Part shown: piece after piece, positions 56,390 to 64,000 of the stretch
Position numbering within the stretch: the first letter of the stretch is position 1
How the letters are laid out: the number at the start of each line of letters is the position of its first letter
Assembly: GCF_037975245.1 (NCBI RefSeq)
Contig: NC_092579.1
Coordinates: 22,668,666 to 22,732,665 of the forward strand
Direction: 5' to 3'
DNA from: Apostichopus japonicus
Lineage: Eukaryota > Echinodermata > Holothuroidea > Aspidochirotida > Stichopodidae
DNA: 64,000 nucleotides
Translations under genes and position numbers: made by a program
Notes under the pieces: model-generated
The model's input: only the letters and a program-made list of their open reading frames with translations
Told to the model about the DNA's origin: nothing
Databases searched by the model: none

Positions 56390-56794
56390 CTAGAGAGACA
56401 GAGAGCGAGTTACATCTATAAAGTTAGTATTGTAGCTATTGACGTATAACGATACGCTTAAAATTGCATATGCCTCTTTTTTCCCTGTCGTCTACAGATT
56501 TTCTAATTTCCCTACTGTATTAAGATAGCCTCACACATTCAGCCTTTTCCATATATCTTCTTAATATATACAAAACGATTCAGTTGGGTGATAGCCCTTA
56601 CTTTTAAAGGGTTATACATTTATGACATAATATTGACACTAAATTGACATTTTTAGTCAGTCATCTTGAAGAAGATCTTTTAAAAGAATGTTGAACTATT
56701 TTGCTCTTTGAAAAGTCAGTTGTAATTTTCCAGTCGTTTTTCTGTTCACGGTGTTCTTAAAGGGATTAGTGAATGAAACACGTGTAGTTTTGTG

Positions 56795-59750
56795 TTACTG
56801 TTGTGTGTTCTTGATATAATGTACTAACTCTAGTATATACAGGTCACGTACAAGGATACTGTTATCTATACCGGATCTGTATGGCTGGCACGTTAGACTA
56901 TTAGCTGCCATTTCTATTTCCTTTGAGCTTGTTATTAAGTCCGAACATACACTGTATCGTGATTGCCAAGGTTTAAACCTGTCCAATAAGATAACAAACA
57001 TATTTACCATGGCATTATCGTATGTAAAAGCTAGACTATATTTAGCGACCACAAACTTGATAGACACGCTGAATGGTCGCAGAATTTCCACAAAAAAAAA
57101 AAAAAATACACTCACGTGCATCTCTACATGTTCTTGACAGGCTTAATATGAATATAATGTTTGCATCGTAAACATGTTATAATAAGTTTTGTGACTATCT
57201 TTATCTCCAAAAATTTTAAAATCATCACGTGACTTGAACTGAGGTATATATATCTTTCTATAGAATATATTGATTCGAACGGTATAGTCAGTGTAAACCT
57301 TAATTGTATATTCATTAGCTTTCCTGTCTCCTCACAACAAATGCACACCTATTAATACCACACTACAACTGTACACTACACAATTATGTATCAACTGCAC
57401 AGCTAGTATAAATAAGAAGTGAACGGTGGTGCTTTATAGCGGGAATTTATAAACGGTAGCGTAAGATGGCTGTTATTTATATTCAAAGAAACTATCGGTT
57501 ACATTAAAAAAAAAAAAAAAAATCAGCACAGTTCCGCAAACATTCCTCAGTAACAATCGTCACATTGTGGTAACTAGTGTGGTGTCCCCATATCAAGCTG
57601 CGATATGAGAAATGAATTATTGCTGCTCTAGTGATTCGTGACAGTTTTGGATTACAAATTTACGGGTTTTTGTTTGGTAGTCATGGCGACCGACTACGTT
57701 AGGACCAAATTAAATGAGTTAAGCGTGTTGGCAATACAATTATGCGTACAACCGTGTTTTGATAGAATCTCATATCCACAAAAGAACATTGGTGGATCCC
57801 GTCGAACATGTGTGTGTCGGGGGAGGGGGTGATGAAGGGGTGCGTTGCGTTGCGTTGGGAATTGGATGACGAGTCTCTGACGATATGCTGGACAATGTGC
57901 CAACTACGTGGAACGATTTCGTGTATCCCAAATTACATTTTAATTAGATCATCGGTGGTGACGCACCCCTACAGGGAGAGGGGGAGGGGACGCACCCCAA
58001 CGGGGGTTGGAGGAGGGGATGGAGTATAGGATGGGAAAAGGTGAATTTCTAAAAAATTTCAGCAGGCTATTGTGAAAAGTACAGACGTTACTTGAAGGCG
58101 TTTATGGAATTCCTATTATGTCAAGTTTGGGAAGATTTGGATTACCACAACGTATAAAAGTGATCAGGGAACGGCGCTAATGATCCAACATCCTATATCA
58201 CCCATTTGTTGATTTTTAGTGACATGTTGACCCTTGTGACATTACATTATATATGGTTTGTGTGACGGTACACTACATATTTGTGACAGTGCAACCACAG
58301 TGCCTCGTGACAGAACATCATGCAATTATATGTTGGGAAAAAAGCGAATTAACGTCCGGATGAACTGTCCTTCCTAACGTGAGGCTCTCAATTATATTAG
58401 TAAGAATTATATCTAACTATAATTATATCTAACCATAAGCTCGATCGAAGCCAGTTGCAGAGTTTCTCTCTACTGTATACAATCCGACATACAACAGACT
58501 CGACGAGATATTAACAGTTAATAAAGTTACCGGTTCAAAAAATGTTATAAATATTTAAATGCAATCGTCTGTAATAGTTTCTTCTTATATAAGGCAATCC
58601 CAGTTATATGTCGAATAGAGAAAAATATAGGGAGAGATAATAGACTTAAAAGCAGCTTATTGAATTTGGCCGGATTATATATTTTTTTACAAACATGTAT
58701 GAGTATTTCTTTAAAAGATTTAATAAACTAAGACATCCTTCAAGATTATTATTTTCTTTTCACCAAATGAATGTTATTGAGTGATTTAATTAATGAAATA
58801 TAATCCAAACCTCAACATTTTTTTCGGCCGTACACGTTTCACTATGGTGTATATAAAACACATGTAATAGCAAATTGCCAAATTTTCGACATTTTTAAAC
58901 TTGGCTTTAAAAAAACAATGTATTATGAATTTCGCTGTTATGGGATTTTACTTTGGACTAAAGGATTTAACTGTTTATCAATGCCAACTCAAAAAGCTGT
59001 ATTTTTGGTGTTGGGCCATTCAGACCTATAATTTGCACGTAATAGTATTCACACATAATTGGGTATATACCCTGAACGTGACAAAGAAAACTCTTCGGGA
59101 AATAAACCTTTAGCTACTCGACATTTGAGCAAAGTCATATTAAACCTTAAGGCCAATACATCCGGGTCATTTTTTGGGTTATAGTTTTGTTCATTCGCAA
59201 GCCACTGAATTTATATGTTTATTTTCATCGGTTTTGTGCAATTTTGATATAGACTCAGAGTGGTACCCCACAATACGCAGTTAAGTTGTTGAAGGGAATA
59301 TGATCCCTATATCATATGTCATCAATTTTTCGATGTGATCTTCACACCTTTTCCCCTCTCTGCAAATACTTACTCTCGTTTTAAAGCAAGCTGTTTGACG
59401 GTGTATACTCGCAAAAAATCAGCAAACATATACAGTACCGAGTATAACTTATATATAATTTACGAAGGTATATATCGAAGTCGGCAACAAAATGGCGTGT
59501 GATACGACACACTATACATAAGACGCACATTGGTCTATCCTTATAGTTTATGAATTGTTTTCGGCATTTTGTTGAGTTATAAAATATTTGGGGGAAACGT
59601 GCATTACAAAAATTTCTTTTTGGAGTTGAATTTTTCGGTGACTTATTTATCGTGTATATGTGCATATATCTATCGTATTTTATTCAAATATTGTTAGGTA
59701 TATATGTTAAGTATTAAAGGTTTTCATTGTCACGTGATCTTAAAAGATGA
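56795..59750. other. Non-coding interval between candidate exons and the second sulfotransferase gene
   Basis: AT-rich, with two poly-A runs (57089-57104, 57506-57521) and GC-rich patches near 57800 and 57980-58020. A short copy of the dispersed CTGTCTCCTCACAA element is at about 57323. No gene called. Confidence 0.55.
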
Positions 59751-59861
59751 CACTTGCCATCTGTTATATATATATATATATATACAGTTTGTCTGAAGAT
59801 CGCTATAACGCGTGAAACTCCGAGTAACAACTACTAGTGTTCCACTAGTCTCATCTAGTAT

Positions 59862-59907
<46 letters not shown>

Positions 59908-59909
<2 letters not shown>

Positions 59910-59947
59910 GAAAATCGTAATGAGTTGGAAAATCAAGAACAGTGATA
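59908..59947 (-). mobile_element. SINE tail fragment, inverted
   Basis: On the minus strand this is CACTGTTCTTGATTTTCC followed by AACTCATTACGATTTTCATT, identical to the 3' tail of the SINEs at 32 kb, and it adjoins a (TA)n tract at 59869-59907. It is a severely 5'-truncated copy of the same family. Confidence 0.88.
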
Positions 59948-59990
59948 AAACTATAAAATTCAAACTCAAAGTTCAGCGCTTTAACATTAA

Positions 59991-59991
59991 C

Positions 59992-60040
<49 letters not shown>

Positions 60041-60090
60041 TGTATATATATATATCTATATATTTATATTTTTATATATATTTATATTTT
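59991..60090. repeat. (TA)n-rich tract before the acceptor of the second sulfotransferase gene
   Basis: Interrupted TA repeats running almost directly into the pyrimidine tract of the 3' splice site at 60104, so the branch-point region is essentially simple repeat. Confidence 0.9.
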
Positions 60091-60104
60091 TCTCTCTCTT
60101 CCAG

Positions 60105-60216
60105 AACGTTTTCGTTTGAAAGGAGAGTGACCACACTCATGGCAGGTTGATATGCTATAAGATCGATCCGTCTTGATGGCTATGGTGTTGCTAGCTAGAC
60201 CTAGACGCGGTTAAAG
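60105..60216 (+). promoter_or_regulatory. 5' leader of the second sulfotransferase gene with three short uORFs
   Basis: TCTCTCTCTTCCAG gives a strong 3' splice site at 60104. The 112-nt leader has uORFs at 60139-60150 (3 codons), 60152-60160 (2 codons) and 60176-60214 (12 codons). The last one stops 2 nt before the main ATG. The intron position, 112 nt before the start, parallels the 104 nt of the paralogue at 35.6 kb. Confidence 0.6.
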
Positions 60217-62058
60217 ATGGTCTTACGCGTGACTCGTCGAAACCTGTTGTTACTCCTATTTATGTTATCTGTAGTGGGACTACTGGTCTACTCCAAGATC
60301 GGCTCGAGTGTCAACCTTGTTAAAGGAACGGCGCTCTCTTCTGGACTCAGAAAACTCGACAATTTGATTCATAAAGATGAGTTAGGGGGGAAGCAAGGTG
60401 AATGGAAGAGCAAAGGTGTTGGTATTTTACCCGGAGATGACGATGTGCATGAAGACGACGTCGTTGGGGTCATAAGGTTCCCTCACGAGTCTGCAAATGA
60501 AGGGGATGACGACGGTGATGATGACGGTGTTGCAGATGACGGTGACGATAGTCTTGTGCGGGACGGCAGCAACGGTAGCGAGAAGGGTAAGGCCATGGTA
60601 CTGATTGGTAACCACATGCGGGTTGGGGGTAACCTAGAGAAGTTGATGAAAGAGGAAGGGTTCATCAGAGGAGTCGATGCCGCCGGCGAGAGACGAGGCA
60701 AGTGGATTAAAGAGAAGAGAGTCGACGGTGATGGTGTCGATCGAGAGGTCATGGTCCATCGTCGTGTGCCCGTCAAAGCTTCCGGTAGAGAATCGGTTGG
60801 TAACGACACGAAGGAACTTTCTAGCAGAAGAGATGCAAACACTCAAGTGATGGTGATAAACGAACAGGCACGTTCGAAAGCGGAGAGGGTTGCAAATAGA
60901 CGGACGATTAAGGTCGGTCAGTCACGTAACCACTTGGTTGCAGATCCTCAACCTGAGAGTAAAAAAAACGAGTCGTTAGAAAGTAACTCGGTCGTTGCAA
61001 CAGCCCAAGGTGTGCAGCATACTCACTACTTTTACGAACATCCCGAAGATACCAAAGCGAAGAAACTATTCATGAAGTGTCTGTCAAAGATGGCACCCAC
61101 GGAGAAGAAGGCATTCATCGAATTCGAGAGTAAATATGACCGAAAGGAATCGTTACTTCGGGACGGTCGCCTGACTCTAGGAGGGAAGTGGGTCATCCTC
61201 TCCGACTTTATGCGTACCTTGGGCCGCGAACAGCGGCTTCCACAGGTGATCAACATTGGCGCCAAAAAGAGCGGAACGACTGCCCTCGGTTGGTTCCTCA
61301 CCATGCACCCTCAGATCTCCCATTCGTTCGGAAACGAGGTGCATTTCTTCGACAAGACCTATCACAAAGGGTTGGGATATTACAAGTCACGAATGAACTT
61401 CGCGAAAACGAATAACCTTGTGTTCGAGAAGACACCCAGGTACCTCGTGACGGACAGCGCGCCGGAGCACGCGCAGAAGGACCTCCCGTCTGACGTCAAG
61501 TTTATTATTTGCATAAGAGATCCCCTAAAAAGGGCGCTGTCTGATTTTCGACACGATTCCACGTTGAAAGTGAGACGCGCGTATAAAATGAATCCCAGAG
61601 TGATACAAGGGCGAACGGCAGAAACAGAAGGCGAAAGGTTCGCGGATGGAGCTTTCGATAAATTCGGTAATGTGAACACGTCGTTCGATTCCGTGAGGAC
61701 TAGTAGTTACGTCAAACACTTCCGGAATTGGTTATCGTATTTCGATAGAGACCGTTTTTTAATTATCGATCACCAGCAATTGGTCGACGATGCATTCCAC
61801 GAATTAATTCGAATCGAGAAGTTTTTAGGATTGACACCGTATTTCGAGAAGAGAATGTTTTATTACGATCAAAATCGCCGTGGTACTTGCATGCGAAGGC
61901 CGGGTAATCCTTGTCCGCCCCGCAGCAGTCCCGGGTTTTTACCAGCCGGACAGTTGAGTGGTCCAGAAGAAAGGAAACTTCGAGACTATTTTAGACCATT
62001 GAATAGAGAATTCGTCGAATTAGTCGGTGATAACAATTTTACTTGGGTGGATCTATGA
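60217..62058 (+). CDS. Heparan sulfate 3-O-sulfotransferase-like protein 2 (613 residues, single coding exon)
   Basis: Predicted Golgi type II membrane PAPS-dependent sulfotransferase. Seen: Arg-rich N-terminus and a membrane anchor at residues 9-25. A very long polar stem (to about 340) includes an Asp-rich run at 96-111. The catalytic domain has Lys-Lys-Ser-Gly-Thr (350-354), Asn-Glu-Val-His-Phe-Phe-Asp (373-379) with Glu374 as expected base, Glu-Lys-Thr-Pro with Lys405, Arg-Asp-Pro (434-436) with Ser442, and a cysteine pair at 558 and 566. The motif order and spacing match 3-O-sulfotransferases and the paralogue at 35630. As there, the family Lys-Gly-Arg after the second cysteine is replaced, here by Pro-Pro-Arg-Ser-Ser-Pro-Gly-Phe. 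The start is the first ATG after the splice acceptor that leads directly into the anchor. Acceptor glycan unknown. Confidence 0.93.
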   Translation: MVLRVTRRNLLLLLFMLSVVGLLVYSKIGSSVNLVKGTALSSGLRKLDNLIHKDELGGKQGEWKSKGVGILPGDDDVHEDDVVGVIRFPHESANEGDDDGDDDGVADDGDDSLVRDGSNGSEKGKAMVLIGNHMRVGGNLEKLMKEEGFIRGVDAAGERRGKWIKEKRVDGDGVDREVMVHRRVPVKASGRESVGNDTKELSSRRDANTQVMVINEQARSKAERVANRRTIKVGQSRNHLVADPQPESKKNESLESNSVVATAQGVQHTHYFYEHPEDTKAKKLFMKCLSKMAPTEKKAFIEFESKYDRKESLLRDGRLTLGGKWVILSDFMRTLGREQRLPQVINIGAKKSGTTALGWFLTMHPQISHSFGNEVHFFDKTYHKGLGYYKSRMNFAKTNNLVFEKTPRYLVTDSAPEHAQKDLPSDVKFIICIRDPLKRALSDFRHDSTLKVRRAYKMNPRVIQGRTAETEGERFADGAFDKFGNVNTSFDSVRTSSYVKHFRNWLSYFDRDRFLIIDHQQLVDDAFHELIRIEKFLGLTPYFEKRMFYYDQNRRGTCMRRPGNPCPPRSSPGFLPAGQLSGPEERKLRDYFRPLNREFVELVGDNNFTWVDL

Positions 62059-64000
62059 TGTTACTCGTATAGTATTTAGGATATTATTGTTTTACAATTC
62101 ATTTTCAATATTCTTTAATTATAAATATTATTATTATTATTTTGTACAACAAGTCTGGGGCTTTCACGGTGTTTGTTTTGAATTATATATATATATATAT
62201 ATATTTGAGCATGAATGACTGTGGATTCTAGTTGACACTGTAGACATTGGATGTTTACAAGTTGCCTCGGAATTGGCATTGTATTGCTGGTACGTGCATG
62301 CGTCACTTGTTTCTGACAGTACGATGTTTGCTTGTTTGTTTGTGTGCCAACTTCATATGTCTCCTCCCCATGTCAGTGACACTGAACGCGGAAGACCCAA
62401 CTTCTAAAACTGAGGCGAGATGTTGGTGTGGCAAACAACATGCAGTTTGAGCAAATGGAAGGATCCATTCATTCGAACGTCTTCAAAGACGGTTGTAATT
62501 ACGGACTAAAGACTGATAGTTAATCCGTTAGAAATTAGAATTTTTTATGACATTAAAGAAAAATGCTGATATTGCAAAATTCTTTATTTTTTTGGTTAAT
62601 GCCAAACTCAGTTGTTCCTCCAGACGCAATCACTAGTAGTAGGTTATAACTACTGAGCTGCTGGCCTGCGTTCATGGATGTTGGAAATTTGTCTTGTGTC
62701 ACATCATCATGTGTGAACCTTATCAGTTATATCAAGCCTGAGGCTAGAAACGCATGCTATCTGTTACAATTTAAGTATGATATTGTTGTTGCTGTTTTTT
62801 GTTGCATGAATAAGGTCACAACCGGTCCTGTCTACCGATAACAGATAAGAAGGATGTTACTTGGACCGAAAAGAGATTAAAAACACGAGTACAAAGCTGC
62901 TTGTGTACTCGGGAACGAGTTCCAATTAGAGTTTAGCGGAGCTGTTCTCTTTTCCATAGAATTAAGCCAAAGCTTAATATCTTTAAATATATATTTGAAT
63001 GTCGACCAGAATGTATAGGATAGATCGTGTATATAGCCTACCATTGTACGGCATGGTAGACTTTACCTTTTATGGATGAGTCACGCATACTCTAGTCACA
63101 TTAGGCTTATGCTTTTTAAGTCAGATGGCATTTCACGAATCCCAGTTTCTGTTTCGCCAAAGTTTATAAATTTTGCAATAATATATCTTTCTTTCCTTGA
63201 CAATTTAGCGGACAGTTTTATTTGGCAGAAGATAATTTTCATAATTTAAAAAGTATTTCTATACGTTTATAGGCCTACTAATGAATGCCTTTGTATAAGC
63301 TACATGTAAACTTTAATGTGAAACAATTCGAAGGAGGGCGCTACTATAGTTATTATTATTTTATATTTCCTGCTTTCAGTTTTGCTACAACGAAAAGACT
63401 TGGTCACAGTATAAAATCTCAGTTAGTTGCAAAACCATCAAGTCAAATATTTTGATATATATTTTGCCTACCGTTTTCTGTAACAAACGTCAACACTTTC
63501 GTTTAGTCGCGTATATAATTTTGTATAAGATTTTATTTTTTTCAGACAAAGAGCGGTAAAATTTGCATCTAACATTTCGGGCTGATATTGTTACAGTATA
63601 TAATTCGAGGTTGATAAACAAGCACCTTGTTTGGAAAGAAGAAATACTCAGACCTTGATGGCTTTTTGGGCTGATATTTATTTTGTTTTTAAGAAAAAAG
63701 GAAAAGAAGAACGATTCACGAACAGTTTTATACTTTGTTGTTTAATAACATACGCCGGTGCTTCAACAATGTGTATTTGAAAAAAAGGTTAGCGGTTAAT
63801 GGGCTTAACCGACGAGTAATTCTGGTATCAAGTGAAAAACTTCGTTACAAGAATGTTCGCGGAACTGGTACATTGCTCCGCGATGAATCGATGTAACATC
63901 GAGGAAATGATTGTTATTTTATTGTAAATAGATTTCTCTTTCTTTCTCTCTCCACACACCCCTCCCCCCCCCACCATCTCTCTCTCTCTTACTCTTTATG
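62059..64000. other. 3' flank of the second sulfotransferase gene
   Basis: AT-rich, with a (TA)n run at 62184-62204 and a candidate ATTAAA polyadenylation hexamer at 62552, about 490 nt after the stop. A CT-rich tract lies at 63930-63990 near the right edge. No further exon recognised. Confidence 0.6.

Noticed and set aside
60483-60842. 119-codon minus-strand ORF inside the second sulfotransferase
   Set aside because: Ser/Pro-rich antisense reading of the stem region; no independent support.

Overview
This window is eukaryotic nuclear DNA. It is AT-rich, the coding signal is split into short exons with GT/AG boundaries, introns are long and repeat-filled, and microsatellites, minisatellites, tRNA-derived SINEs and inverted-repeat (MITE-like) elements are abundant. 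The aconitase and 3-O-sulfotransferase-type proteins are animal-like. I infer a marine invertebrate deuterostome, most likely an echinoderm and possibly a sea cucumber. Nothing in the sequence proves the species.

Left third (1-18 kb, minus strand): mitochondrial aconitase (ACO2). I reconstructed 18 coding exons, from the start codon at 17990 to an exon ending at 308. They give 623 residues whose catalytic, substrate and Fe-S residues align with human ACO2 at a constant offset of +4. The last part (about 160 residues, including the Ser-Arg active-site segment of domain 4) lies beyond the left edge. The introns carry several tandem arrays. The most notable, in intron 10, is a 110-131 bp minisatellite built from a copy of the gene's own intron 10/exon 11 splice acceptor, with a G-quadruplex motif in each unit. 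Intron 1 holds a 535-bp inverted-repeat element.

Middle (18-35 kb): mostly non-coding. A possible two-exon, 72-codon minus-strand gene lies upstream of ACO2 (18.8-19.1 kb). There is a hairpin MITE at 29.35-29.58 kb, a palindrome-rich GC island at 29.7-30.06 kb, a cluster of tRNA-derived SINEs with a long AT repeat at 32.1-33.0 kb, and a 26-bp minisatellite rich in perfect CArG boxes (34.8-35.25 kb) just upstream of the first sulfotransferase gene.

Right half (35-64 kb, plus strand): two paralogous genes at 35.6 and 60.2 kb, each with an intronless coding region. They encode type II membrane sulfotransferases of the heparan sulfate 3-O-sulfotransferase type. Both have a 3' splice site just over 100 nt upstream of the start codon and leaders with upstream ORFs, so the gene structure was duplicated along with the protein. 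Both also carry an unusual C-terminal cofactor loop. The 23 kb between them is repeat-rich and contains faint minus-strand exon-like segments (50.3-56.4 kb) that may belong to an unidentified gene. ACO2 (TCA cycle, mitochondrion) and the sulfotransferases (Golgi glycan modification) have no evident functional link.
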